A stretch of DNA of 34,621 bases from Eubacteriales bacterium (GTDB lineage Bacteria; Bacillota; Clostridia; Christensenellales; Aristaeellaceae), in the NCBI GenBank assembly GCA_028693055.1, contig JAQUWD010000042.1, positions 1 to 34,621 of the forward strand, written 5' to 3'. The notes beneath the pieces were generated by a model, which was not told where the DNA came from, made no database searches, and worked only from the letters and a program-made list of their open reading frames with translations. This document shows positions 7,293 through 16,906 of the stretch, in pieces. Every line of letters begins with the position of its first letter. The stretch's first letter is position 1. A program made the translations under genes and the position numbers.

Positions 7293-8297
7293 TTAAAATT
7301 CGATTTCCTCGCGGCTGAGGGTAAAAATGCCGTGCATCATTTCCTCCCGGCAATCCTTCTGCAAATAAATCTGAGGTAAATGCTGGACGGGGATATAGCG
7401 TTTGCACTGCTCTAGCAGCTTCTCCATGCTTAGGTACTCCACAGCCTTGCCGGTAACATAGACTACGTCGGGGTTCAGCAGCACGATGGTGGAGGTTAGG
7501 TAAACGGCTACATAAGGGGTGACGTCCTTGGGGTTGCGGTCAAGCTCCCGCTGCTCCTCCGGGCTCAGGTGGTAGGGAAGGTTTGCAATTTCACCGGCAA
7601 ACCGAGTGCTGCCCAGCACGATGTGACCGTCCACGATGGAGCCGGAGCCGGAGCAGCACCGTTCTACCCAGATGGAAACGGACAAGGAGTAGGGCTGTTG
7701 ATGGTCAAGCAGGGAATAGAAGCCATAGGAGGTAAAATACATGTCATTTTGAATCAACGCAGGCAGCTGGAACCTCTCGTGGATTAAGGCCTTGAGGTTC
7801 AGCCCAAACAGTGGAGAGGTATCGCAGATCTCGATCTTATCATTGGAATCGGTAATGCCTTGAACGGCCATCCCAATCATTTTGATTTTTGGAAACAACC
7901 GAATTCCCTGCTCAATAACCGACGCAAAGCCCTCCCATGTAAAGGGCGCGTCGGTATGGTTTACGTCGTAATAGATTCGGCCGCTGAGATCATAAACCCG
8001 GCAGCATATTCCCCGCCCCATCTGATAATGATCCGCGAAAAGGCATAGGATGTAGCCCCAATCCGGGTTGATGGAAAACCGGCGGGCGGGGCGGCCGCCG
8101 TTAGGCTTGGCTAGCTCCAGCTCCAGCACCTGCTCCTTGGCGATTAGCTCGCTAAGCAAAACGGTGCAGGTAGCAAGGCTCAAATCGGTTTGCTCTGCTA
8201 TTTCCCGCTTGGTTAGCGTGTCGCCGCTAAAAAGCGTGCCGCGGATCATTCCTATGTTTCGTTTTTTTACCTGAGCTGTGCATTTGATCTCCTCCAA
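7293..8297 (-). CDS. ROK-family transcriptional regulator
   Basis: A 334-residue regulator of the NagC/XylR type. Residues about 10-75 form a winged helix-turn-helix (LTKREIAEQTDLSLATCTVLLSEL, then the wing GGRPARRFSIN). The rest is an actin-like ROK sugar-binding fold with QND and GSGSIVDGHIVLGSTRFAGEI segments. The zinc-binding CxCGxxGC motif of many ROK proteins is absent. The start is a TTG at 8297, eight bases after AAGGAGG. It follows the KDG kinase by 37 bases and shares its transcript, so it probably senses a sugar acid or its derivative and regulates the uronate genes. The ligand and target operators are not visible. Confidence 0.85.
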   Translation of the reverse strand: MEEIKCTAQVKKRNIGMIRGTLFSGDTLTKREIAEQTDLSLATCTVLLSELIAKEQVLELELAKPNGGRPARRFSINPDWGYILCLFADHYQMGRGICCRVYDLSGRIYYDVNHTDAPFTWEGFASVIEQGIRLFPKIKMIGMAVQGITDSNDKIEICDTSPLFGLNLKALIHERFQLPALIQNDMYFTSYGFYSLLDHQQPYSLSVSIWVERCCSGSGSIVDGHIVLGSTRFAGEIANLPYHLSPEEQRELDRNPKDVTPYVAVYLTSTIVLLNPDVVYVTGKAVEYLSMEKLLEQCKRYIPVQHLPQIYLQKDCREEMMHGIFTLSREEIEF

Positions 8298-8334
8298 GAC
8301 AGCCGCCTCCTTCCCGAAAAATCATTGCTGTGTT

Positions 8335-9423
8335 TTAGCGCTTGATGTCGTAGTTCATGTTCATCAAATTGCTGATGCTTTGCGCGTCGTCGGTGATGTT
8401 TGCATCGCCGTGGATGGTGTGCTTGATGACGCTGCTGGCTACGGCAAAATTGACTAGCTCCATGGGGCGGTAGTTATGAATCATGGCATAGATGAGGCCG
8501 CTGGCAAACGCGTCGCCGCCGCCTACCCGGTCCAGAATGGTAAAGGTGAAGAATTTGCTTTCAAAGGTATGCCCCTCATACCACATAAACGCCTTTAGGC
8601 TGTTTTCACTGCCGCTGTGCACATAGCGCACGTGACGGGCGATGCATTTGAGGTTGGGGTAACGCTCTACAAAGGCTTGAAAGATTTCATCCTGCTGCTC
8701 ATAGGTGGGCTGCATGCCTATGCCGTCCTTCACATCGCCCTTGGTGTGATCGTTTTCGTCCCGCCACAGGTGATACGGCTCGATGCCCAGCAGAACGTCC
8801 ACATACGGCAGACACTGGGTGCAGAAATCCCGGGCTTCCTCCCAAGACCACAGGGAGCTGCGGAAATTGCCGTCGAAGCTGATGGTCATGTTCTTAGCCC
8901 GCGCCGCCTTCAGGCATTCCAGCGTCAGCGCTCTACAGTTAGGGGCCAGCGCCGGGGTGATGCCGCTTAGATGCAGCCAGTCAAAGCCGTCCAGCAGCGC
9001 GTCCAAATCCAGCTTGCTAAAATCATACTCGGTAATGGCGCTATGCTTGCGGTCATAGGTGACCTTGCTGGCGCGAATGCCAAAACCGGTTTCTAAATAA
9101 TAGGTACCCAGCCGATGGGAGGGGGTTTCCTCCGGCGTGGTTAAAATCATGGGCGTGCAGTGCACGTCGTTGGAGCGCAGCATTCGCACCGCGCTTTTGC
9201 CCAAGCTGTTATTTGGCACAACGCTAAAGAAGGTGCTGTCCACCCCCAGATTGGCCAGCGCCAGCGCAATATTGGCTTCGCTGCCGCCGTAGCTTGCGTC
9301 AAAGCCGGAGGTCATGCGTATTTTCTCATAGTTCGGGGGCGTGAGGCGCAGCATGATTTCGCCGATGGTAATAAACTTCTGCGGGCTTTGGTTGTTTTTC
9401 AGAAGCGGATTGGAATGTTCCAT
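8335..9423 (-). CDS. kdgK: PfkB-family sugar kinase, probable 2-keto-3-deoxygluconate kinase
   Basis: The 362-residue ribokinase-fold enzyme would phosphorylate KDG to KDPG with ATP. It shows the N-terminal ITIGEIMLRLTPP start seen in KDG kinases, the GGSEANIALALANLG signature (about 55-70) and the C-terminal anion-hole and catalytic-base motif DRVGGGDAFASGLIYA. An insert around WRDENDHTKGDVKDGIGMQ is longer than in ribokinase and is seen in bacterial KdgK-like proteins. ATG 9423 follows GAGGAGG; the longer frame to 9621 is discarded. It is first in an operon with the ROK regulator and has its own promoter. The substrate call leans on context (two uronate operons nearby); a related ketose or keto acid is possible. 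Confidence 0.85.
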   Translation of the reverse strand: MEHSNPLLKNNQSPQKFITIGEIMLRLTPPNYEKIRMTSGFDASYGGSEANIALALANLGVDSTFFSVVPNNSLGKSAVRMLRSNDVHCTPMILTTPEETPSHRLGTYYLETGFGIRASKVTYDRKHSAITEYDFSKLDLDALLDGFDWLHLSGITPALAPNCRALTLECLKAARAKNMTISFDGNFRSSLWSWEEARDFCTQCLPYVDVLLGIEPYHLWRDENDHTKGDVKDGIGMQPTYEQQDEIFQAFVERYPNLKCIARHVRYVHSGSENSLKAFMWYEGHTFESKFFTFTILDRVGGGDAFASGLIYAMIHNYRPMELVNFAVASSVIKHTIHGDANITDDAQSISNLMNMNYDIKR

Positions 9424-9465
9424 TTCAGTGCCTCCTCTGTTGTGCCAAATGGATGGAATAAAAAT

Positions 9466-9494
9466 AGTGTATCTCTTTTTGCGCGGGATTTCAA
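9466..9494 (-). promoter_or_regulatory. Promoter of kdgK-ROK
   Basis: Minus-strand TTGAAA (9494-9489), 17-base spacer, TACACT (9471-9466), about 43 bases ahead of the kdgK start. Confidence 0.65.
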
Positions 9495-9520
9495 TACCGG
9501 ATTCCTGATCGGTTTTTTCC

Positions 9521-9549
9521 TTGCGCAAGCCCCCTAAAAATGCTACAAT
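9521..9549 (+). promoter_or_regulatory. Promoter of pth-mfd
   Basis: Plus-strand TTGCGC (9521-9526), 17-base spacer, TACAAT (9544-9549). It lies back to back with the kdgK promoter. Confidence 0.65.
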
Positions 9550-9633
9550 ACCAGTCTGGCAGCGGGGGTGGTGTGAACCATCCCCGCCAAAACGCGTTTC
9601 GAACAAAGATTGGGCAGTCAAAGGAGCACTGTT

Positions 9634-10245
9634 ATGTATTTAATTGTTGGACTGGGAAACCCCGGCGCGCAGTACGCCCACACCCGTCACAATGTGGGGT
9701 TTGACGTAATCGACGCGCTGGCGCGCAAGCTTGGGGTAACGGTCGGCCGCGCAAAGAGCGATGCGTTGATCGGAGAAACCTTTGTGGACGGCCAAAAGGT
9801 GATTCTGGCGCTTCCGCAAACCTATATGAACCTGAGCGGACAAGCGGTATCCGCCTTGGCGAGCTGGTACAAAATCCCCCATGAAAACCTGCTGGTGATT
9901 TATGATGATATCGATTTGCCGCCGGGCACGGTGCGGATTCGTCCCAACGGCAGCGCGGGTACCCATAACGGCATGCGCTCCATTGTGGGGGAGCTGAACG
10001 CCGAGGATTTTCCCCGGATCCGCGTGGGAGTAGGGGAGCGCCGACCGGGCTACGAGCTGGCAGATTGGGTGCTAGGGCATTATGTTACCCCGGAGGAGCA
10101 GCAAACGGCTTCCGCCGCTTACGAGCAGGCGGCGGAGGGGGCGCTTTGCTTCATCCGGGAAGGAATAGAAAGCGCCATGTGCAAGTATAATACCAGAAAA
10201 CAGAAAAAACCAAAGGGGAACGACGCGGAAGGAGAGCGAGAATGA
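9634..10245 (+). CDS. pth: Peptidyl-tRNA hydrolase
   Basis: Pth releases tRNA from peptidyl-tRNAs that drop off ribosomes. The 203-residue protein starts MYLIVGLGNPG and carries the conserved Asn of GNPG, the catalytic His in YAHTRHNVGFD (His19), PQTYMNLSGQAV and YDDIDLPPG with its conserved Asp. A short basic-acidic tail ([15 protein letters not shown]) extends beyond the usual end. ATG 9634 is preceded by AAAGGAG; eight extra residues of the longer frame lack a site. The stop overlaps the mfd start (ATGA), so the two are translationally coupled, a common Bacillota arrangement. Confidence 0.97.
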   Translation: MYLIVGLGNPGAQYAHTRHNVGFDVIDALARKLGVTVGRAKSDALIGETFVDGQKVILALPQTYMNLSGQAVSALASWYKIPHENLLVIYDDIDLPPGTVRIRPNGSAGTHNGMRSIVGELNAEDFPRIRVGVGERRPGYELADWVLGHYVTPEEQQTASAAYEQAAEGALCFIREGIESAMCKYNTRKQKKPKGNDAEGERE

Positions 10246-13200
10246 ACGAAGGATTGTTCAGCGCCTTCGAGGGCCGCTGGAAAAAGCTGCTGGAGCTTAC
10301 GGCTAAGCCGGGCTGCTCCGCCGTATATGAGATTGCCGAGGGCGAGCGAGCCTTTCTGGCGGCGGCGCTTAACCATAAAACGGGCAGGCCCGTGGTTCTC
10401 CTATGCCCTACGGAGCTGGCAGCACAGCGCCACGCACAGGATGTGGAACGTCTCACAGGGCAGAGCTGCAGCGTGCTGCCGCCCAGAGATTTGCAGTTCA
10501 GCCGCGCCGCCTCCAGCAGGGAAAGTACTTGGCAGCGGTTAAAAACGCTGGACGCTCTTTGCCGGGGGGAAAGCGCCATGCTCTGCCTCAGCGTAGACAG
10601 CCTCGTGGAGCGATGCGCGCCGAAAGCGGTGTTCATGGAGGCTGAAATCGCTTTGAGCGAGGGCGAGGTTCATCCCCCGGAGGAATTGATGAACCAGCTG
10701 CTGCATAGCGGCTACGAGCGCGTGCCTATGGTGGAGGGCTGCGGTCAGTGCGCCATGCGGGGCTCTATCTTAGACGTATTCCCTGCTAATGAAACGGAAG
10801 CCGTTCGGGTGGAGTTCTTTGACGATGAGGTGGATAGCATCCGGCGGTTTGACTGCATCAGTCAGCGCAGTATCAATCGCGTGAAGAGCGTCCGCATCGC
10901 GCCTGCTTCCGAATGCCTGATGACCGATCCCGCCGCCGCCGCCCAGCGGCTCAAGGAGGCCATCGAGGCTGGCGTCGGCAAGGAAAGGACCCTGAAAGCG
11001 CCGTCCGTGAAGGCGGCGGCTAAGCCCGGGGACAACGGCGACGCGCTGCCCACGCTGGATGACTTTTTTTCCCAGCTGGACGCTATGGAGCTGACGGAGG
11101 ACATGCTTGCGCAGGCTGTGCTGGCCTCCACTGAGATGACCGCCAAGCCTACCCCCGACAAGGACGATTTTAAACGTCATCTGGACGATGTGGAGCGTGT
11201 GCGGGCGGGTCAAACCATTCGCACCGCGCCTATGTGGATGAACGTATTATGCGACAGCACCGTGTCGTCCCTCGCCTACCTCAACAACCCTATTTTGCTC
11301 TGCGACCGTCCCGATCAATTTACGGGGCGGCTGAAGGTGCTTGGCGAAGAATTTGAGGAAGCCTTTGAGGACGCGCGCCTGCGGGGCGACGCCTTTGAAG
11401 CACAGCGCTCATTACGCTTCGTCTACGACGAGCTGGTGACGGGCTGGAACAGCCTGACGGTAATCGCTATGAGCGACATGCGGGCGGGGCTGGGGATGTT
11501 GAAGCCCACGGAAGCGCTTTCCTTCGGTTCCAAACCGCCCATGCCCTATCAAAGCCAAATCGTTCCGCTGTGCAAGGACATTGCCCAGTGGAAGGAGCAG
11601 GGCTTGGCGATTGTGCTGCTAACCGGTGGCGAAGCTCGCGGGCTACGGCTGCAAAAGGCGCTGGCAGAGCAGGGCGTGCCGTCCTCCTATTGCGACGCGC
11701 TCAACGGCAACATCATCTTACGAGAGGTGGTGCTGCTGCCGGTCAGCTATAATAAAGGCTTTATCGATCCGGAGGCTCATCTGTGCTTGATTGGCGATAC
11801 GGACATTTTTGGTACCGCCTATCACCGCGCCCGTAAAAAGCAAACTGCCGGAGAGCGGATTGCTAGCTTTACCGACCTGAAAACCGGGGATTACGTGGTG
11901 CACGATCTCCACGGTGTGGGAATCTATCAGGGCGTTGTGCAGATGGAGAACGACGGGGTGAAGCGGGACTATTTGCGCATCCAATACGCTGGAAGCGACA
12001 AGCTCTACGTACCGGCTGATCAGTTTGACCGGGTGCAGAAGTTTATCGGCGCGGAGCATGCCGCGCCAAAGCTGAACCATCTGGGCGGCGGAGAGTGGGA
12101 AAAGCAGAAGAGCAAGGTGAAGGCGGGCTTAAAGAAGCTGGCCTTTGATCTGGCGGAGCTCTATGCCCGCCGCTCCAAAAATCCGGGCTATGCCTTCAGC
12201 CGTGAGAATCCATGGCAGCAAGAGTTTGAGGATGCTTTTCCCTACGAGCTGACCGCCGACCAGCAGCAATGCGTGGCTCAGATTGAAAGCGATATGGAGA
12301 GCCCTCATAACATGGACCGCCTGTTGTGCGGCGACGTGGGCTATGGCAAAACCGAGGTGGCGCTTCGCGCGGCCTTCAAGGCTGTGGTGGAGGGCAAGCA
12401 GGTGGCGCTGCTAGCGCCTACGACCATCTTGGTGCAGCAGCATTATAATACGATAAAGAAGCGCTTTTCGGGCTTTCCCGTCAATGTGGATATGCTCAGC
12501 CGCTTCCGCACCCCCGCCGAGCAGAAGGTCATTTTGCAAAAGCTGAAGGACGGCGAGCTGGAAATGGTCATCGGCACCCATCGGCTGCTGGCTAAGGACG
12601 TGCAGTTTAAGGACTTGGGGCTGCTGATTGTGGATGAGGAGCATCGCTTCGGCGTGAATCATAAGGAAGCCATCAAGAACATGAAGGACAAGGTGGATGT
12701 GCTTACCCTATCCGCCACGCCCATTCCCCGCACCTTGCATATGAGCATGGTGGGCATCCGGGATATGAGCCTTTTGGAAACCCCGCCGGAGGAACGGCTG
12801 CCGGTGAAAACGTATGTGATGGAATATGACGACTCCATCCTGCGGGATGCAATCCGGCGGGAGCTGCAACGCAACGGGCAGGTGTATTTCCTCTACAATC
12901 GGGTACGCTCTATCGAGCAGATGCGGGAGCGTCTACAGACTTTGGTGCCGGAGGCCCGTATCGGCATCGCTCATGGCCAGATGCGTGAAAACGCGCTGGA
13001 GGACGTGATGCTGGATTTCTACGCCGGGGCTTACGACGTTCTTTTGTGCACCACCATTGTGGAAAGCGGATTGGACGTGCCGGACGCAAATACGCTGATC
13101 GTTTTTGACGCGGATCATTTCGGCTTGTCCCAGCTGTATCAGATACGGGGACGGGTAGGCCGTAGCAACCGTCAGGCTTATGCTTACTTTACCGTGCGGG

Positions 13201-13904
13201 CGAACCATGCCCTTTCCGAAACGGCGGAAAAGCGATTAAACGCCATTCAGGAGTTTACGGAATTTGGCGCGGGCTATCGCATTGCTATGCGCGATCTGGA
13301 AATCCGCGGCGCGGGCGACGTGCTGGGGCCGGAGCAAAGCGGTCATCTGAGCACGGTGGGCTATGATATGTATGTGAAGCTCATTGAACAGGCCGTTGGA
13401 GAAGCCCAAGGCAAGGAACAGCTGCCAGAGCTGGACACGCGGGTGGAGCTGAAGCTCAACGCCTTTTTGCCGGAAAGCTATGTGCCGCAGGAGCAGCTGC
13501 GCGTGGAAATCTACAAGCGGATTGCCATGGTGGAGAACGAGGAAGGACGCTTGAGCACCGAGGAAGAGCTGATCGACCGCTTTGGCGATATCCCGGAGCC
13601 GGTGGAAAATCTCATTCGAATCGCCCAGCTACGGGGCGTTACCCGCAAGCTGGGCGTGAGCCACCTATTCCTGCGTCAGGATGGCTTGCATCTGCGCATG
13701 GATGAGCATTATATGCCCGATCCGGGTTTGCTGTACGAGGCGGTTACCAAGGCCGATGCGCGGCTTCGTTTTTCCATCGGAAAAGTGCCGGAGCTGGTGC
13801 TTTGCCAGACCGGTATGAATGCCGAGGACGCGATAAAGATTGCCATCCCCGTGCTTGGTAAGGTGCACGATCTGCTCGCGCAGCATGCGGTGAAACCTTA
13901 TTGA
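10242..13904 (+). CDS. mfd: Transcription-repair coupling factor Mfd
   Basis: Mfd is a DNA translocase that dislodges RNA polymerase stalled at lesions and recruits UvrA. The 1220-residue protein has the UvrB-like N-terminal region, including the [12 protein letters not shown] motif at about 167-180. The RNA polymerase-interacting domain follows ([18 protein letters not shown], about 546). The RecG-like motor has Walker [15 protein letters not shown] (about 690), DEEHRFGV (about 798), LSATPIPRT and QIRGRVGRS. The TRCF C-terminal domain ends the protein. The length and all motifs are normal. Its last seven bases overlap the 3' end of the convergent GH88-like gene, so no terminator lies between them. 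Confidence 0.98.
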   Translation: MNEGLFSAFEGRWKKLLELTAKPGCSAVYEIAEGERAFLAAALNHKTGRPVVLLCPTELAAQRHAQDVERLTGQSCSVLPPRDLQFSRAASSRESTWQRLKTLDALCRGESAMLCLSVDSLVERCAPKAVFMEAEIALSEGEVHPPEELMNQLLHSGYERVPMVEGCGQCAMRGSILDVFPANETEAVRVEFFDDEVDSIRRFDCISQRSINRVKSVRIAPASECLMTDPAAAAQRLKEAIEAGVGKERTLKAPSVKAAAKPGDNGDALPTLDDFFSQLDAMELTEDMLAQAVLASTEMTAKPTPDKDDFKRHLDDVERVRAGQTIRTAPMWMNVLCDSTVSSLAYLNNPILLCDRPDQFTGRLKVLGEEFEEAFEDARLRGDAFEAQRSLRFVYDELVTGWNSLTVIAMSDMRAGLGMLKPTEALSFGSKPPMPYQSQIVPLCKDIAQWKEQGLAIVLLTGGEARGLRLQKALAEQGVPSSYCDALNGNIILREVVLLPVSYNKGFIDPEAHLCLIGDTDIFGTAYHRARKKQTAGERIASFTDLKTGDYVVHDLHGVGIYQGVVQMENDGVKRDYLRIQYAGSDKLYVPADQFDRVQKFIGAEHAAPKLNHLGGGEWEKQKSKVKAGLKKLAFDLAELYARRSKNPGYAFSRENPWQQEFEDAFPYELTADQQQCVAQIESDMESPHNMDRLLCGDVGYGKTEVALRAAFKAVVEGKQVALLAPTTILVQQHYNTIKKRFSGFPVNVDMLSRFRTPAEQKVILQKLKDGELEMVIGTHRLLAKDVQFKDLGLLIVDEEHRFGVNHKEAIKNMKDKVDVLTLSATPIPRTLHMSMVGIRDMSLLETPPEERLPVKTYVMEYDDSILRDAIRRELQRNGQVYFLYNRVRSIEQMRERLQTLVPEARIGIAHGQMRENALEDVMLDFYAGAYDVLLCTTIVESGLDVPDANTLIVFDADHFGLSQLYQIRGRVGRSNRQAYAYFTVRANHALSETAEKRLNAIQEFTEFGAGYRIAMRDLEIRGAGDVLGPEQSGHLSTVGYDMYVKLIEQAVGEAQGKEQLPELDTRVELKLNAFLPESYVPQEQLRVEIYKRIAMVENEEGRLSTEEELIDRFGDIPEPVENLIRIAQLRGVTRKLGVSHLFLRQDGLHLRMDEHYMPDPGLLYEAVTKADARLRFSIGKVPELVLCQTGMNAEDAIKIAIPVLGKVHDLLAQHAVKPY

Positions 13905-15085
13905 CCACACCAGTAGGGCTGCCATGAGCCGCACGCCCGGCTTAGGGCTTCCATATAGAAGTAATCGCCCCAGCTGGTGCATTCATCTACCCCTTCATGG
14001 GCGCAATGATTGTATGGGCTTTTCCTACTGTTGGTGCCGTGAGCCAGCTGACCAAAGCCCGGGTAGTGGATGGGCACAGCATAGTAGTTTTTTAGACTGC
14101 TGAGCATACGCAGCGCCGTTTCCTTATAGGCCTCTCCAGCCGTATCGCTGACGAGCTCCGCCGCCGTTAGCAATCCGCAGATGGCGATGGCGGCGGCGGA
14201 GGAATCCCTAGGTTCCTCCTGGCCGGATTGAAAAAGCAAATCCCAATAGGGTACCCCATCGGTGGGTAGATGCTGGAGATAAAACTGCGTTGCTTTTTCG
14301 AAAGCAAGTAGATATTCCTGTAAGCCGGTGGCTTGATAGCAAAGAGCAGCGCCGTACATTGCCCATGCCTGTCCCCTAGCCCAAAAGCTGTCGTCGGAAT
14401 AGCCGTAATGGCATTCTCCGTGGTCGGGGGTTCCGTCGTCATGAAAGTAAAACGTATCACAGACGGAGCCGTTCTGCCGAAAAAGGTATTTTAAACAGGT
14501 GTCCCCGTGGGCGCGCGCCACAAGGTCATACCGCGCTTCGCCGGTGATTGCATACGCCCAGTGTAAAAGCGGAAGGCTTAACAGGCTATCCACAAGTATC
14601 CGGCCCTCTCCGGGGGTCCCCATCGAGCCCAAAGCTTGAAGATAACGCCCCTCCGGGCGGTAGCGCTTGCATAGATAATCTGCGGCCAGAAGAGCCGCTT
14701 TTTTTGCTTTTTCGGACCCGGTTAAGCGATAGGTGGCTACGCAGGATGGCATGTAGAGCAGGCCTAAGGCGTGAGGCTTTCCCTCTTTTCCTCGCTGAAT
14801 GCGGGTGAAAAAGCTGTCTACAAAATGCAGACCTACATCTCGAAAAGCGACGGAGCCTGTTTTTTCATAGCTTAACCAGACCTCGCCGGGCCAAAAGCCG
14901 CAGGTCCACTGGACGTTGTCGCAGATGGGATAGATACCGCCCACACTTGAATGACTTTGACAGTGCTCCCGATATCTAGTCAGATTGACGGTTACCTGCT
15001 GGATTGCCTCTGCCAGCGCCGCTTTAGCCTGAAAAACCGATAGCGGCGGCGGCAGAGGCTGCTTTTTATGAACGAATAGAGCCAT
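13898..15085 (-). CDS. GH88-like unsaturated glucuronyl hydrolase with an altered active-site motif
   Basis: GH88 enzymes hydrate the double bond of the 4,5-unsaturated uronic acid left by polysaccharide lyases and so free it. The 395-residue protein has family features: CGFWPGEVWLSYEKTG (about 62-77), GTPGEGRILVDSLLSLPLL with the presumed general acid Asp166, DDSFWARGQAWAMYG, DSSAAAIAICGLL and WGDYFYMEAL near the end. The motif normally read H-D-x-G-F, whose Asp corresponds to Asp88 of the Bacillus sp. GL1 enzyme, here reads H-A-L-G-L (Ala106, codon GCC). This may change or abolish activity. There is no signal peptide. ATG 15085 follows GGAGG and overlaps the esterase gene by 20 bases, so it is the last gene of the operon. 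Confidence 0.87.
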   Translation of the reverse strand: MALFVHKKQPLPPPLSVFQAKAALAEAIQQVTVNLTRYREHCQSHSSVGGIYPICDNVQWTCGFWPGEVWLSYEKTGSVAFRDVGLHFVDSFFTRIQRGKEGKPHALGLLYMPSCVATYRLTGSEKAKKAALLAADYLCKRYRPEGRYLQALGSMGTPGEGRILVDSLLSLPLLHWAYAITGEARYDLVARAHGDTCLKYLFRQNGSVCDTFYFHDDGTPDHGECHYGYSDDSFWARGQAWAMYGAALCYQATGLQEYLLAFEKATQFYLQHLPTDGVPYWDLLFQSGQEEPRDSSAAAIAICGLLTAAELVSDTAGEAYKETALRMLSSLKNYYAVPIHYPGFGQLAHGTNSRKSPYNHCAHEGVDECTSWGDYFYMEALSRACGSWQPYWCGQ

Positions 15086-16073
15086 TTTTCCTCCGTATCA
15101 TTTGCAATATCCATTCCCATTCGGCATGGGTAAACGTGTGGTCGCCGGAATGGGCGATATAGCTTAGGCTCCCTTGGCAGCCCGGCAAATCATACACCGG
15201 CTTGGCGAGGGCGCAGCTTCGCTCTTCGCTTGCAGCGTCGCACCAAGGGTCCTCTAAAGTGTTGATAATCAGTAAGGAGCTGGGAGCGCATAGCGCTAGC
15301 AGCATATGCTGATCCACCGTAAGCTGCTCCTCACGCCCGCCATAGGCGGAAAATGCGGTGGAAAACCAATAGGGAAAGGACTTTGTGATTTCTGCGATTC
15401 TTTCTTTCCCCGCCGGAATCGCGCGAAAGAGTGAAGCGCCGCCGCAGCCTGAGTGTACCGCAGCGCATCCGGCAAAGCCGCCGTACAGCGCGCAAGCCCA
15501 TAGGGCGCTTTTTCCACCGCGTGAATATCCAACCACCGTCGTGGGAAGATGCGCGAGGGCTGGGTCGCGCTGAAGGCAGCGCTGCGCTTGGCTCAGCCCC
15601 CATGCCCAAGCGGCTAAAGCGCCCGTGCCGCCCGCGTCCACCTTGTTTTGCTTCATCCAAGTAAAAATGCCGGTTTCCCGTGCGTTTGGTTGATCTTTTG
15701 CCAGCTCGTCACAGCGGAGCAGCGCTACGGCGCAGGATTTTGCCAAAGCGTCCGAGATAGGTACGAAGCTGTCCTCTTGGTCAGCTAACAACAGGTATAA
15801 AAGGATGGCTTGGCAATCGTCCCCCGACGGTAGATACAGCCGCAGGGAGCAGGAAAAATCCGCTGTTCCAAGCCGATAGACACGCACGCGCTGACGGTCG
15901 GCTGTTACAAGCTCCTCCACGGCTAAGGTATCCATGGAAAGCTGAGCGGGGATGCAGCCATATACCTCGGATACAAAGCGCCCAAGCAGCTCTGGCCGAC
16001 GCGTCTGCCAATCCTGCCAGTCGGCTGCTGCCAGAGAAAAATCAAAAGGCGGCGGAGAAACACGTTTTGCCAT
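15066..16073 (-). CDS. CE15-like glucuronoyl esterase / alpha-beta hydrolase
   Basis: A 335-residue hydrolase without a signal peptide. The nucleophile elbow GYSRGGKSALWA (Ser184), followed by HSGCGGASLFR, closely follows the G-x-S-R-x-G-K and SGCGGA pattern of CE15 4-O-methyl-glucuronoyl methylesterases. His312 in SGDHTFTHAEWEWI is the likely catalytic His, and Asp or Glu in NTLEDPW (274-275) is a candidate acid. CE15 enzymes cut ester bonds on the carboxyl group of glucuronic acid. Being cytoplasmic and next to a glucuronyl hydrolase, it may remove an ester (methyl or aryl) from imported uronide before hydrolysis. ATG 16073 follows AAAGGA. An acetyl-xylan-esterase-like role is the main alternative. 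Confidence 0.78.
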   Translation of the reverse strand: MAKRVSPPPFDFSLAAADWQDWQTRRPELLGRFVSEVYGCIPAQLSMDTLAVEELVTADRQRVRVYRLGTADFSCSLRLYLPSGDDCQAILLYLLLADQEDSFVPISDALAKSCAVALLRCDELAKDQPNARETGIFTWMKQNKVDAGGTGALAAWAWGLSQAQRCLQRDPALAHLPTTVVGYSRGGKSALWACALYGGFAGCAAVHSGCGGASLFRAIPAGKERIAEITKSFPYWFSTAFSAYGGREEQLTVDQHMLLALCAPSSLLIINTLEDPWCDAASEERSCALAKPVYDLPGCQGSLSYIAHSGDHTFTHAEWEWILQMIRRKNGSIRS

Positions 16074-16087
16074 AGCACTGCATCCTT

Positions 16088-16906
16088 TCACATTTTTACT
16101 GCGCCCGTGATGCCGGATGCAAAGCTTTTTTGTAAAAAGGCAAAGATCAGCAAGGTGGGTAACGTGCAGATGGCGACGGCCAGCAGAATCATGCCATAGT
16201 CCTGAGTGTAGCCGGACATGAGGTTGGCCAGCAGCAGCGGCATCGTTGTTGATTCATTGGATAGCATAACAATGCTGGGCCACAGGTAGCTGTTCCACGC
16301 GTTCATAAAGGTGATGGTCAAAGCAGCTACATAGGTAGGGGCCATGATGGGAACGAACATGCGGATAAAAATGCCGAACTCGCCCAAGCCGTCTACGCGA
16401 GCGGCTTGAATCACTTCGCCGGGAAAGGAACGGGCGCTTTGTCGGAACAGCATAATCAAAAATACGGACGCGATTCCGGGCAGAACAAAGGCGATCCAAG
16501 TGTTTAAAAGTCCCCAAGAAGAAAACATTTTAAAAAGCGGTATCGCAGTGGTAATCTGGGGAATCAGCATCGATAATAGCAGCACATTCATGAGCGCGTC
16601 CTTGTGCCGGTCGTGGAAAACTTCAAAGCCGTAGCCCGCCAAGGAGCTGATGAACAGGGATAGAACGGTTTGCAGCGCGGCGTTGCGCAGGGAGTTGAAC
16701 ATGGCTGTCCAAATATTTTTCGCCTTCATCAGGTTCTCAAAGTTGGTAGGCAGCGCTGTGCCAAAGGTAAGCTTGCCCATGACGATGCCGGCGGTATCGT
16801 TGGTAGCGGACACAAACATCCAGAAAATAGGGAAAATGAACAACAGGCTTGTAAGAAGCATGATCAGCGGCAGCAGCACTTTTTTACATTTCGTCACGTT
16901 TATCAC
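16088..16906 (-). CDS. Carbohydrate ABC transporter permease (MalG type)
   Basis: An inner subunit of a sugar importer, about 270 residues with six hydrophobic segments. The cytoplasmic EAA loop that docks the ATPase reads EVIQAARVDGLGEFGIFIRMFVPIMAP. It overlaps the end of the other permease gene by 23 bases if the GTG at 16906 is used. GTG at 16897 is equally plausible because AAGGTGG then has normal spacing. No ATPase gene is nearby. It belongs to the first uronate operon, and the substrate is inferred from the neighbouring esterase and GH88-like genes. Confidence 0.92.
   Translation of the reverse strand: MINVTKCKKVLLPLIMLLTSLLFIFPIFWMFVSATNDTAGIVMGKLTFGTALPTNFENLMKAKNIWTAMFNSLRNAALQTVLSLFISSLAGYGFEVFHDRHKDALMNVLLLSMLIPQITTAIPLFKMFSSWGLLNTWIAFVLPGIASVFLIMLFRQSARSFPGEVIQAARVDGLGEFGIFIRMFVPIMAPTYVAALTITFMNAWNSYLWPSIVMLSNESTTMPLLLANLMSGYTQDYGMILLAVAICTLPTLLIFAFLQKSFASGITGAVKM

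Noticed and set aside
10327..13208. Several frames of 60-150 codons in and against mfd
   Set aside because: All lie within the well-supported mfd frame and lack their own signals; long shadow frames are expected at this GC content.
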